Assembly (NCBI GenBank): GCA_037147235.1
Contig: JBAWVO010000018.1
Span: 1-42,201, forward strand
Direction: 5' to 3'
From: JANXQG01 sp037147235
GTDB taxonomy: Bacteria; Planctomycetota; Planctomycetia; Pirellulales; Thermoguttaceae
Length of the DNA stretch: 42,201 bases
This document shows positions 1 to 7,677 of this stretch, piece after piece. A model generated the notes under the pieces. It saw only the letters and a program-made list of their open reading frames with translations. It had not been told where the DNA came from and searched no databases. Positions within the stretch are counted from its first letter, which is position 1. Each line of letters opens with the position of its first letter. Both the position numbers and the translations under genes were made by a program.

Positions 1-39
1 CAGAGAATACAAAGCATACCTAAATGAGAAAACCATATT

Positions 40-519
40 ATGTCTACTCGACAAGCGATCGGTTGTACTTTGCTTGTTACCGCAATTGCAGTTCATTTCT
101 GCTTTTGTGTATGGTCGGGGTCTAGCTATGACCCGGACCACGGTGACAACATCTTTGCATTCGTGTACGCAGTCAAGGAATTTGGCACAAACACCGTAGG
201 CGCTGGGTTCTGGGGAATTGTCGTGCCGGTAGTCGTTGGAGGTTTCGGCATCGTGTTGCTCGTTTGGCAGCCAACAACCGCGTGTGCGGACTGCGGGAGA
301 CAGATTTTGCAATCGGCGACCACTTGCCCGGGGTGCGGAAGACCTAAGCCAAACCTAATAAGTTGCCCACATTGCACCTTGGCGATTTCAAAGTCAGCGA
401 CGACTTGTCCTCACTGCTTGAAGACGTTAGGAAGTGCTTTACACACGGGTGATGACGATGCTTCAACCTACCTGGCCATCTCCGCTCCAAGCCGGATAAC
501 TGAAAGAGAAGAACGATGA
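40..519 (+). CDS. Membrane protein with double zinc ribbon
   Basis: A 159-residue protein of unknown function. Two hydrophobic segments (about residues 8-26 and 57-77) suggest a membrane hairpin. They are followed by two zinc-ribbon halves: CADCGRQI with TTCPGCGRP, then SCPHCTLAI with TTCPHCLKTL, each with paired CxxC motifs. Double zinc ribbons of this kind usually mediate protein or nucleic-acid contacts. The start has only a weak ribosome binding site, and the true start may differ slightly. The stop overlaps the start of the next tiny reading frame as ATGA. It opens a plus-strand run of lipoproteins and anchored proteins. Confidence 0.7.
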   Translation: MSTRQAIGCTLLVTAIAVHFCFCVWSGSSYDPDHGDNIFAFVYAVKEFGTNTVGAGFWGIVVPVVVGGFGIVLLVWQPTTACADCGRQILQSATTCPGCGRPKPNLISCPHCTLAISKSATTCPHCLKTLGSALHTGDDDASTYLAISAPSRITEREER

Positions 520-626
520 AATTGGCTGCAATGGGTGTGCTGGCCCAGTATCTGGGGCTGGGATTGGTGAAACAAAAGCGCGGTTGTCCGGCGCAACTCC
601 TCAAGAATGAAAGGCGTGTATCATGA
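516..626 (+). CDS. 36-residue peptide, coupled on both sides
   Basis: A short reading frame whose ATG overlaps the stop of the preceding gene (ATGA) and whose TGA overlaps the next start (ATGA), which is the pattern of translational coupling. The product starts MKLAAMGVLAQYLGLGLVKQ, one hydrophobic stretch with a basic tail. It resembles the N-terminal anchor of the protein starting at 3358 (MKWAAICVLMAVV, then VKQQQ). It may be a real micro-membrane protein or the surviving anchor of a deleted paralog. The overlaps are seen directly; function is unknown. Confidence 0.45.
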   Translation: MKLAAMGVLAQYLGLGLVKQKRGCPAQLLKNERRVS

Positions 627-1210
627 GGTTCATTGCGATCTGCCGTTTGTCCCCGGTGCTGGCTGCTTTGCTCCTCGCCAGTCAATTGTCGGGCTGTGAT
701 TGTTTGGAGAATTCGCCAGGACGAAAAGAAAGCACTGCTGTCGAACAATTGCGGGCGATCGGCTACGAGGTTGTTAGGGCCTCCGGCTACTCGACCGAGC
801 CAACAGTAGTCCAACTGACCAACGAGGGATGGGTCGCCGAGATGTTGAGTTATGACAACCTACTGTGGGATTATAGGCGAACCAGTTCAATGGCAATGCC
901 GTTCGAGGGGGTCGTCGGCTGTACCGTGGCCCGTTGGATCACCAAGCCGTACCCGACCAAGCAAGCCGCAGAGACGGCCGCGAAAGATCGCAGCGTCTTC
1001 TTTCAGGTAGCCGCCGAATGTTCAACGGCGAGAAGTTATCCAATCGCACCGGAGAAAATCTATAGCCCCAGTAAATTCGTGGTCGAAGCGGTCTTCGATG
1101 CGAGGGAAAGTAAGTGGAAACTGAAGGGCGTGCAATTGGGCGACTTCTCGCAGCAGAGAGAGTTGTGGACGAAGAGATTCATTCCGGTAGAACAGCCTAT
1201 GAAGAAGTAA
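623..1210 (+). CDS. Lipoprotein, WDYRRT paralog family
   Basis: A 195-residue predicted lipoprotein: basic N-terminus, hydrophobic core and lipobox ending SQLSGC near residue 25. The mature part contains LLWDYRRTSS followed by a V-rich stretch. A similar block (IKWDYRRTGS) occurs in the protein at 2483-3289, with matching WV(A/G)E before it and a Pro-aromatic-Glu after it, so the two are paralogs. No catalytic motif is recognised. The likely location is the cell envelope. It is the third member of a closely packed plus-strand run. Confidence 0.7.
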   Translation: MRFIAICRLSPVLAALLLASQLSGCDCLENSPGRKESTAVEQLRAIGYEVVRASGYSTEPTVVQLTNEGWVAEMLSYDNLLWDYRRTSSMAMPFEGVVGCTVARWITKPYPTKQAAETAAKDRSVFFQVAAECSTARSYPIAPEKIYSPSKFVVEAVFDARESKWKLKGVQLGDFSQQRELWTKRFIPVEQPMKK

Positions 1211-1312
1211 GCGGACGCCGAAAAGCCTCACTGACCTCGTAGGCGACCCGCCGGAACCGACACCGGCGAACTTGGCACGGCCGACGCGGCAATACGAAAG
1301 ACCAAGACGAAA

Positions 1313-1358
1313 GCGAAGCGAAAGGCAAACTAACCGGCTCGGCAAGACCGACGTGCTG
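1313..1358 (+). repeat. Intergenic repeat, copy 1 (46 bp)
   Basis: This spacer segment matches 2350-2395 at 40 of 46 positions, and all six differences are transitions. Both copies lie between stop and next start in the lipoprotein run. The surrounding spacer (1211-1405) holds no gene that I can support. A piece of the second spacer family (see 3330-3362 and 3949-3980) also starts near 1259. Confidence 0.7.
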
Positions 1359-1405
1359 ACTGAATACCTGACGCTGGAGCTCAAACGACGAAAGGAAGCT
1401 GTTTT

Positions 1406-2326
1406 ATGACACGAAGATTGAAACCGATGATTGTGTTACTTCTCTTGGGTTGTGGCGTCCTCGGATGCAACACCGCAACCAGGGAACAGGAATTGCAGCA
1501 GCAGAAGCTCCTTACGGAACTGGCGAAGACGAATACAGAATCGCTTGCCGAAATGAGCAAGAAGCAGGCGGAACTACGTAACAGGGAGTTGGAACTAACC
1601 AAGAAGGATGAGGAATTCAAGGCACGGGAAAACGCGATTCAAGAATCCTTGGGGCGAGTAAAAGAGCAGGAGGAAACGCTTCACAAGCAAGTAAAAGAGC
1701 GGGAGGAATCGCTTCACAAGCGAGAGAGTACGGCAACCCAGAGGGAACGCGAAGTCGCGCAGAAGTATGCGAGTGAGGAGACAAGGATTCAAGAGGAGAA
1801 GGACGTATTAAATAAAGAGCGGGAGCGGCTAAATGTTGCTCGGTCACAAGTTCAAGCAATCGCCAGACAGCAGGAAGCCGAACGCCTTGCAAGGCAAGCG
1901 GTGCTTCGTGAGCAGGAAGCGTACAAGAACTCAGAGGACGCGAAACGTGCCGAGGGGCGAAAGGCCGAACTAGAACGACTAGCTGAACTAGCGACTGACT
2001 TGGTGATGATTATGGACCCCGGTTTAGTTCGCAGCAAAGTCCAGAAGGCCGTTGTGGCGAGTTTAGCGAAGCCGGTGGACTTTCGTATGCTAGGTAGCCG
2101 ACAAGATTGGGGCTATGAAGACGAGGACGAATTCGTAGATGAGGCACTTAAAACATGCGAATTCGCGATCCGTGGCGCGTTTTCTACATCCGGTGGTAGT
2201 TTTTGGCCCGACAAGCTCCAACAGATAGAAAGGGATCTCCCCAGGAAGATGAAGCCCGCGTTGGAAAAATGGAAGAACGAGTACCTCCAAGCACATCAAA
2301 CGAAAGCTGGATCATTAGGCAAATAG
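1406..2326 (+). CDS. Coiled-coil lipoprotein
   Basis: A 306-residue predicted lipoprotein with lipobox GVLGC near residue 21, preceded by a good ribosome binding site (AAAGGAAG). Residues about 28-190 are very rich in Glu, Lys, Arg and Gln with heptad-like spacing, consistent with a long coiled coil. A 33-bp tandem duplication at 1658-1690 and 1691-1723 encodes two VKE(Q/R)EE(T/S)LHK units. The last 100 residues are globular-looking and unrecognised. Likely an envelope structural protein; nothing in the sequence gives a specific function. Confidence 0.75.
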   Translation: MTRRLKPMIVLLLLGCGVLGCNTATREQELQQQKLLTELAKTNTESLAEMSKKQAELRNRELELTKKDEEFKARENAIQESLGRVKEQEETLHKQVKEREESLHKRESTATQREREVAQKYASEETRIQEEKDVLNKERERLNVARSQVQAIARQQEAERLARQAVLREQEAYKNSEDAKRAEGRKAELERLAELATDLVMIMDPGLVRSKVQKAVVASLAKPVDFRMLGSRQDWGYEDEDEFVDEALKTCEFAIRGAFSTSGGSFWPDKLQQIERDLPRKMKPALEKWKNEYLQAHQTKAGSLGK

Positions 2327-2349
2327 CGGAGCATCAAAGGCTGTCCGTT

Positions 2350-2395
2350 GCGAAGCGAAAGGCGAACTGACCGGCTCGACAAAGCCGACGCGCTG
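2350..2395 (+). repeat. Intergenic repeat, copy 2 (46 bp)
   Basis: Second copy of the 46-bp spacer described at 1313-1358, located between the coiled-coil lipoprotein and the anchored protein starting at 2483. It could be read as coding if the upstream ATG at 2348 were used, but the strong ribosome binding site at 2471-2478 argues that it is untranslated. Confidence 0.7.
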
Positions 2396-2482
2396 TGGAG
2401 CACTTTGGGCTGGAACTGGTGCGGCGGGAGGCTCGGCAATCGAATTCCAGCCCGCGATTTTTTTTATCTGAAGGAGAGTGCT

Positions 2483-3289
2483 ATGGTCGAATCAGTTTCA
2501 TTGCCGGAAGACCCCAAGGGTGAACCCTCCGCAACGATCGAGCAGCCTGTACCACCAGGGCAAGTGGCCCGTCCTTTCTTGCGTCGCTATTGGAAAGCGG
2601 TGGTTGCCACGCTGGTGCTGGGGCTCCTCGCTGCTGCCGGCTGGGCGCTGTACTGGTTTCTAACTGCGGACCAGCGTTTGGAAAAGAGTGCTGTTAAGGA
2701 ACTGGAGGAAATGCCGGAAATAGTGCTCCGTCATAATTATGAATTCAGCCCCTGGCCCAGGCGTTTGGTAGAGAATCCTTATCGTCGAGTCACGGTCCCG
2801 TGCCTATGGCGGCTTGGCGACGACAAATGGGTCGGCGAGTACTGCAAGTGCAGTGGACTCATCAAGTGGGACTATCGCCGAACTGGATCGAAGGTCTTCC
2901 CCTACGAAGCGACCGTAGCGTTTGAGGTTCGCCGATACTCCAGCAAACACTATGGTAGCGAAGAGGCGGCGAGGAAAACACTAGGACTGATCCCCGCGGA
3001 CCTTCCTAAGTACGAGAAGTGGAAAGACCCCGTGCTCTTCTTTGAGGTTCCAACCTCGCCTGATGACTTCCGTCTGGAGACGAGGACATTCCCGCTCGAA
3101 CCGTCGCCCGACTATGCGAGGAGGCGTTTGCCTATCGTCTCCGCCGAGTTGTTGTTCAGCACAAACGGCGATTGTGTCGGCGGGGGGGGATGGGAGGTAA
3201 AATGCACGGAAGTCTTTTCTGACTGGAGTCAGTACGACAAGTGGAAGCAGAATTGGAATCAAAAGGCAGTCAGACAAACTCCTCAATGA
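2483..3289 (+). CDS. Membrane-anchored WDYRRT paralog
   Basis: A 268-residue protein starting at the ATG preceded by AAGGAGAG six bases upstream. An earlier in-frame ATG at 2348 would extend through the repeated spacer and is not preferred. Residues about 33-57 form one transmembrane segment, leaving a C-terminal domain outside. That domain carries IKWDYRRTGS and the flanking residues shared with the lipoprotein at 623-1210. The family is not recognised. Its presence twice within 3 kb in different anchoring formats (lipid anchor and helix anchor) suggests local duplication with change of N-terminus. Confidence 0.75.
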   Translation: MVESVSLPEDPKGEPSATIEQPVPPGQVARPFLRRYWKAVVATLVLGLLAAAGWALYWFLTADQRLEKSAVKELEEMPEIVLRHNYEFSPWPRRLVENPYRRVTVPCLWRLGDDKWVGEYCKCSGLIKWDYRRTGSKVFPYEATVAFEVRRYSSKHYGSEEAARKTLGLIPADLPKYEKWKDPVLFFEVPTSPDDFRLETRTFPLEPSPDYARRRLPIVSAELLFSTNGDCVGGGGWEVKCTEVFSDWSQYDKWKQNWNQKAVRQTPQ

Positions 3290-3329
3290 CGTGAAACGAA
3301 AGGCAAACCACCCTAGGGTATCCGGGCTC

Positions 3330-3362
3330 GACGCCGGCAAATTGAAAGGCAAGAATAATGAA
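3330..3362 (+). repeat. Start-site cassette repeat, copy 1
   Basis: This segment contains the AAAGG ribosome binding site and the ATGAA start of the gene at 3358. It aligns with 3949-3980 with only transitions and one single-base indel. A looser relative precedes the start at 516 (CTGAAAGAGAAGAACGATGA). The repeated unit is therefore the 5' untranslated end of the genes in this cluster. Confidence 0.6.
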
Positions 3363-3942
3363 GTGGGCTGCAATTTGCGTGCTTATGGCCGTGGTCGTGA
3401 TACTGGGTTTCTGCCTTGTCGTAAAACAACAGCAAGTTGATTCGATTCAGGCGACGATTACTGGTCTTCAATGCCGGCTTGACGAACTAATCGCGAAGCA
3501 ACAAGGCAAAGAGGCGGATCTAAAAGAGCGTCGGTTCGCTTATTTGGCGAAGCGGCTTGAAGAGGAAATGGCCGAGAATTGCAATGAGTATGGAAGCGTG
3601 CTTGTGACAGTCAATTATAAGGATCGCGCAGTGAGGGTGCAGTATCTTGCTGGAACGGCTGGAACGATGGAACGTTCTTGGGGTCCAGGATGGCATAAGG
3701 AGCCGATGCCTGGATTCCATCCAATCTGCTGGTGCGAGCTTGACCTCGTATTTGATTATGACGGGAATGAGTGGAAGCCGGATTGGGAGAACTGCTATTA
3801 CAGGTCTAATAAAGATTCTGACACAAGCCATAAGGGTCGTCGAGAGAACTTACCGAACACCGCCAGAACAAGGTTGCCGGGATCGCACATCGACAAGGTA
3901 AGAACGATGTTAGCGGCTTGCCGGCAGACGGAGCAGAACTGA
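3358..3942 (+). CDS. Anchored protein of unknown function
   Basis: A 194-residue protein with an N-terminal hydrophobic helix (about residues 4-24) that should anchor it in the membrane, followed by a short heptad-like stretch (QQQVDSIQATITGLQCRLDE). The rest is a small domain containing several Trp and Cys residues around residues 90-150 (GPGWHKEPM, CWCELDL). No known family is recognised. The start lies inside a repeated start-site cassette. It belongs to the run of envelope proteins. Confidence 0.65.
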   Translation: MKWAAICVLMAVVVILGFCLVVKQQQVDSIQATITGLQCRLDELIAKQQGKEADLKERRFAYLAKRLEEEMAENCNEYGSVLVTVNYKDRAVRVQYLAGTAGTMERSWGPGWHKEPMPGFHPICWCELDLVFDYDGNEWKPDWENCYYRSNKDSDTSHKGRRENLPNTARTRLPGSHIDKVRTMLAACRQTEQN

Positions 3943-3948
3943 CCGACA

Positions 3949-3980
3949 GACACCGGCGAACTGAAAGGCGAAACAATGAA
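3949..3980 (+). repeat. Start-site cassette repeat, copy 2
   Basis: Second copy of the cassette at 3330-3362, ending in the ATG at 3976. That ATG is in frame with the lipoprotein that I start at 4078, so this copy may be a relic start or may add a 34-residue extension. Confidence 0.55.
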
Positions 3981-4077
3981 AACCGCTTACAACGACCCGG
4001 CTGGCATTTTATGGTGTGACTTAGTTTCATTCATCCAGGGCGACTCGTCGCTCGCATTTACAAAAGGCAGGCGTGTT

Positions 4078-5274
4078 GTGAATCGCAACCTAAATCTCGT
4101 GTTTGCATTAGCCCTGTTGTTCGCTGGCGTAGCCGGTTGCAACAGCGCAAGCCAGCCGAGTACATCGGATGAGTGTGCGGTCCCTGCTGTGGTCGCTCGC
4201 CAAGGGTCCGATACCGCAAAGGTCGAGCAACTTGAAAGCGAGTTGCGGCAAGATCGGGAGGTGACTGCAGTGATGCGGAGCCCTCTCGCTGCTTTGGAAC
4301 GCGGCAGCAGAGCGGTTACGCCAGCGAGCGTGCCGCAGTTGCCCAGCGCGCCGGCATCATCCCTATCGACTCAGCCCGGCCCGCAGACAGGCCAACCGAC
4401 ACTTCCCCGCCCCGAACAAGCCGCGCCTCCGCCGCCCCCGGCCGCAGCAACGAAGGGGCCGGTGACAGTGACGATCACGCCCGAAGAGCCCCCGGTGCCG
4501 ACGCCACCGGTACGGCCTGCATCGATTGCGCCAGAGACCGCGACGGTCACGCCCGACACAGGGATTCCCGGCGCAACGGCGGCTGGCGTGTCTGTGCCCG
4601 GCTTGCCCGGCATGACTGGCAGGGGCATAGCCGCAGCGCCCGCTGCCCCCGCGACTGCCAATGTCGCTGCCGGCAGAAAACTTTTCAACCAAGCCCAACA
4701 GGGCTACAACAACCAGAACTACTGGCGACAGCAGGCACTGCGGCAGGGTTACGGTGCTCGCAAGTTCGGTCCCAGCGGCATGCCGGTCAACAAAGAGGGC
4801 GAAGAGATCCCCTGGGGCCAGGCCATCCAGCAAGGTCTGGCGTGGCGCACTGATTCGGCCATCAACCGCGAGCATCGGCAAGAACAGTCGAGCGCGCAGC
4901 CCGCGCGGCCACCGGCCGGCGACAAGACTGAAGCACTGAGTCTCGACGAATCGCGAGCAGCTTACCATCGTCAGATTAAAGCCTACTACGACCGACAAGT
5001 TCTTAACGCAGGAATCCCCACACACTGGCCCAAGCTGACGCCACAGCAACAGCAGGCACAGGATCCGAACGCATGGATGAACCGTATGACACCAGAGGCC
5101 CGCGCGACTTATATGTACTACAGTGCAATGCTTGACTTGGAGCGTCAAAAGCAGGCCAGCCAACAGAAAATCACCAAGCTCATGGCCGAGCTTGCTGGCA
5201 TTGTGCAAATGAAAGAGGGGTCGGAGAAAGCTGCGGCGATTAAAGATTGGGTCAATCGCGTCAAGGAACTTTAA
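4078..5274 (+). CDS. Pro/Ala-rich lipoprotein
   Basis: A 398-residue predicted lipoprotein. I choose the GTG at 4078, because it is preceded by AAAGGCAGG and begins a good lipoprotein signal with lipobox GVAGC; starting at the in-frame ATG at 3976 would bury that signal behind 34 residues. Residues about 60-190 are rich in Pro, Ala, Thr and Val and are probably an extended linker through the envelope. The C-terminal half is charged and Gln-rich and contains a helical stretch. No family is recognised. Confidence 0.65.
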   Translation: MNRNLNLVFALALLFAGVAGCNSASQPSTSDECAVPAVVARQGSDTAKVEQLESELRQDREVTAVMRSPLAALERGSRAVTPASVPQLPSAPASSLSTQPGPQTGQPTLPRPEQAAPPPPPAAATKGPVTVTITPEEPPVPTPPVRPASIAPETATVTPDTGIPGATAAGVSVPGLPGMTGRGIAAAPAAPATANVAAGRKLFNQAQQGYNNQNYWRQQALRQGYGARKFGPSGMPVNKEGEEIPWGQAIQQGLAWRTDSAINREHRQEQSSAQPARPPAGDKTEALSLDESRAAYHRQIKAYYDRQVLNAGIPTHWPKLTPQQQQAQDPNAWMNRMTPEARATYMYYSAMLDLERQKQASQQKITKLMAELAGIVQMKEGSEKAAAIKDWVNRVKEL

Positions 5275-5330
5275 GTTCGGTCTTTCTTCGTATTGGATTG
5301 TCTGCTACACATTTCTCAAGGGGAAGCATT

Positions 5331-6290
5331 ATGAGTACAGAAATTGGGAAACACGGGGAATCCGTGGATATTGAAAGAAGGCTCGCGGGATTGGAGCAGT
5401 CTAACTGGAGGTGGCGGCTGTCAACCTTGGGACTTCTTGGCGCGTGGGCCGTGACTCTCAGTTGTTCTCGTTCCGACTCCGGCGGATATCGGGCGGCTGA
5501 CGCTGCCGAAGGTGGCGACCGGGTAACGCGGACCTTGCGCGTCAACGAGATTGAACTGGTGAATCTCAAGGGCTCGACCGTAGGCTGGATCAACAAGGGC
5601 GGGGAGCCGTCCATCTCGCTTTCGTCGCCCGTCGAGAATACGGCGGGGCGGGCTTCGTTTAACTTGATGCTGGGCCTGCTCCCCACTCTGTGTATTAGTG
5701 GAGCCGCAGGGGACACCATGCTTTCGGGAGGCGGGGTACTGATGTTAGATCCCCGCGGCCAATGTTCCGTCGGACCGAGCGGACTGCGTTTAGTCTCTTA
5801 TGAAGGCGTAGCCGGGCAAAAATACAAGGATCACCTGGATCATAATGCCGAGCACACAAACGCGACAGAAGCGAAGCAGCGTTTTGAACGGGGATGCGAA
5901 CTTAGCGGAGAAGCGCAGGCTGTGGAAATTTTTACGACCAAAAGTGGCGCCGGCAGCATGAGCTTCCAGAACGGGGCCGGTAAGCCGGCTGTCCAGATCG
6001 GTGTCTCGGGGGGTGGCGGGGGTTTGGTGAATGTGGCGAATGAGGCGGGAAAGTCGGTTGTGTCCATTGCGACGTGCGAGGGCAGAGGTTTTGTGGATGT
6101 GGCAAGTGGGACGGGGAAGCCGGTTGTGTCCATATTGGCGTCCGAGGCCGGCGGGGGCGGCATTATTGTCAGCAATACGTTCGGCAAGGCGGTTGTGGAT
6201 GTCCAGGCCAATAAGGCGAACGAGGGCGCAGTGTACGTCAATCGGCTAAATGGAGAAATGGGGAATGCTCTGGTGCCCCGTAAGGATTGA
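5331..6290 (+). CDS. Gly-rich repeat protein, envelope-anchored
   Basis: A 319-residue protein starting at the ATG preceded by AAGGGG. A hydrophobic stretch near residues 27-42 (LSTLGLLGAWAVTLSC) may be an anchor. The C-terminal third holds four degenerate units of about 22 residues built on a G-K-x-V-V-x-(I/V) core with Gly-rich turns, suggesting a beta-solenoid-like repeat fold. Earlier segments (VNEIELVNLKGSTVGWI) look like the same fold. Function is unknown. It is the last gene of the plus-strand run and faces the minus-strand element. Confidence 0.65.
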   Translation: MSTEIGKHGESVDIERRLAGLEQSNWRWRLSTLGLLGAWAVTLSCSRSDSGGYRAADAAEGGDRVTRTLRVNEIELVNLKGSTVGWINKGGEPSISLSSPVENTAGRASFNLMLGLLPTLCISGAAGDTMLSGGGVLMLDPRGQCSVGPSGLRLVSYEGVAGQKYKDHLDHNAEHTNATEAKQRFERGCELSGEAQAVEIFTTKSGAGSMSFQNGAGKPAVQIGVSGGGGGLVNVANEAGKSVVSIATCEGRGFVDVASGTGKPVVSILASEAGGGGIIVSNTFGKAVVDVQANKANEGAVYVNRLNGEMGNALVPRKD

Positions 6291-6351
6291 AGGGGCTCGC
6301 GACCGACGACAGGCCGGTTCAACCGATCGGCTAGCAGCGGTATAATACGGC

Positions 6352-6858
6352 TCAGCCCCGAGGGTCGCTCCCCCTGCAACCGACCCCGACATGTGCGAAC
6401 CACGCGGCGGCCAGGCAGGTTTCGGCATCGGCCACAAGCATGAGATCGTCCTGGTCGGCGATGAACGGCACGCTGATAATCAGAGGCCGCAGATCGATGG
6501 ACATCAGATCGAACGCCGGCTCGATGCCGTGCGGTCACATCATCTGGAGAAGCAACGATTGCATCCCGCGGAGAACCGGGTAATCGCTCGTTTCAATCCC
6601 GCTCACCAGCCCGCTCGTGGTAATCGGAACATCCCCACGCCAGAAGGTGGCCATCGCAGCCCCTTCGTCTTCCGAGTCGAGTGCCAGTTCCAGCCACTCC
6701 ATCCCGGCAACTGGCATCGGCTGTCGGAAGTGATCACCATGCTGTTTGAGCATCGCGTGAAAAACCTCGACGGCTGGCGGTGCCAGGTCGTAGGAATCAT
6801 GCGTTCGCGTAGAGAAGCGGTTGCCGACGAGAGTAACGGTGGCGTCGTGGAAGATCAT
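6352..6858 (-). pseudogene. Hypothetical gene with in-frame TGA
   Basis: Reading starts at the ATG at 6858 (MIFHDATVTLVGNRF) and runs 107 codons to a TGA at 6535-6537. The same frame then continues without interruption for 60 more codons of protein-like sequence (PHGIEPAFDLMSIDLRPLII and on) to a TGA at 6352. One base change, such as CGA to TGA, would explain this, so I call it a broken gene; readthrough is the alternative. A TATAAT-like box lies at 6898-6903. The spacer 6859-7113 holds no further gene. No family is recognised. Confidence 0.5.
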
Positions 6859-7113
6859 TGGTTCAGACTTTCTTGTAGTGTAAATGGTATCTCTGAAATT
6901 ATAATCCCGCAATGTGGAGATAAAAAGCAACACGACTTCCGGTTCGTCCGCTACAAGCAGACTCGCCGGAAGCCGCGGTCTTGGGCCAACGAATTGCATC
7001 GCCGTTCTGCGTTGGTCCCCTGGAGCATGGAGGCCGATGAAACCTCCAACCGACGGCGAAAGCGGAGACTAATTTCTTTCTACTGCGATTGCCGCCACAC
7101 GGACGGCATTCAT

Positions 7114-7677
7114 TTAGTTTAACTTCCGAACAACCCACCGCAATCGCCCAACGGTTCCCAGTGAGACGTCGAGGCACTGTGCGACGTAAGTTCTGGGGTA
7201 ATCTCCCCCGAGTAATTCCCTTGCCGGTTCTTTCAACCACCACCCTTCGGGCCGCAACTGCCGTCCGAAGAACCGCAGTCGCCAGAGATCGACGGCCCCC
7301 TCACTCAGCCCGTATTTTTCGGCAAACTTCTGAAGAGTCATGGTGGAAAGCTCCTCGATCCGCTCCTGCCACCACGCCTCGTTTTCCGCAAACCAGTCCA
7401 TGCCGAGCAGTCGCCGCAATCGCTTGATTGCCGTTCTTCCTATCGGCAAATCATAGGTTCCAGGCGTCTCTCGCACGGATTCCAAGTATCCTAGCAGTTC
7501 GCGCGTGACGATGATTGACGGCCCACCCGTTCCTCCGCGTCCTCTGGGCTGACCATGCGGCCACCCCAGACAAACGCTCCAGCCATACGCAGTCGGTCGT
7601 CGCTCACGCAAGTCCCAGGAGTCGCCAAATACGTCGGCGACCTTGCCTATTATTCGTGCAGTTTTCGCCATGCTCAT
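7114..7677 (-). CDS. Helix-turn-helix partner of recombinase
   Basis: A 187-residue protein whose ATG overlaps the stop of the serine recombinase as ATGA, so the two are probably translated together. A second ATG six bases on follows GGGGGA and may be used as well. The C-terminal half has two helix-turn-helix-like segments: LQKFAEKYGLSEGAVDLWRL, and YVAQCLDVSLGTVGRLRWVV at the end. It is likely a DNA-binding accessory factor or regulator of the recombinase. I do not recognise a named family; the functional link rests on the overlap. Confidence 0.65.
   Translation of the reverse strand: MSMAKTARIIGKVADVFGDSWDLRERRPTAYGWSVCLGWPHGQPRGRGGTGGPSIIVTRELLGYLESVRETPGTYDLPIGRTAIKRLRRLLGMDWFAENEAWWQERIEELSTMTLQKFAEKYGLSEGAVDLWRLRFFGRQLRPEGWWLKEPARELLGGDYPRTYVAQCLDVSLGTVGRLRWVVRKLN

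Noticed and set aside
4363..5208. A 281-codon minus-strand frame inside the Pro-rich lipoprotein gene
   Set aside because: It is the complement of the low-complexity Pro/Ala codons; Arg- and Cys-rich product, no ribosome binding site.
6292..6359. GGGGCT/AGCCCC arms between the lipoprotein run and the element as a terminator
   Set aside because: Six-bp arms with a loop over 50 bases and no T run; not convincing.
6391..7122. A 243-codon plus-strand frame opposite the broken gene
   Set aside because: The product is His/Arg/Gln-rich with no fold-like pattern; the minus-strand frame has better composition and a plausible start.
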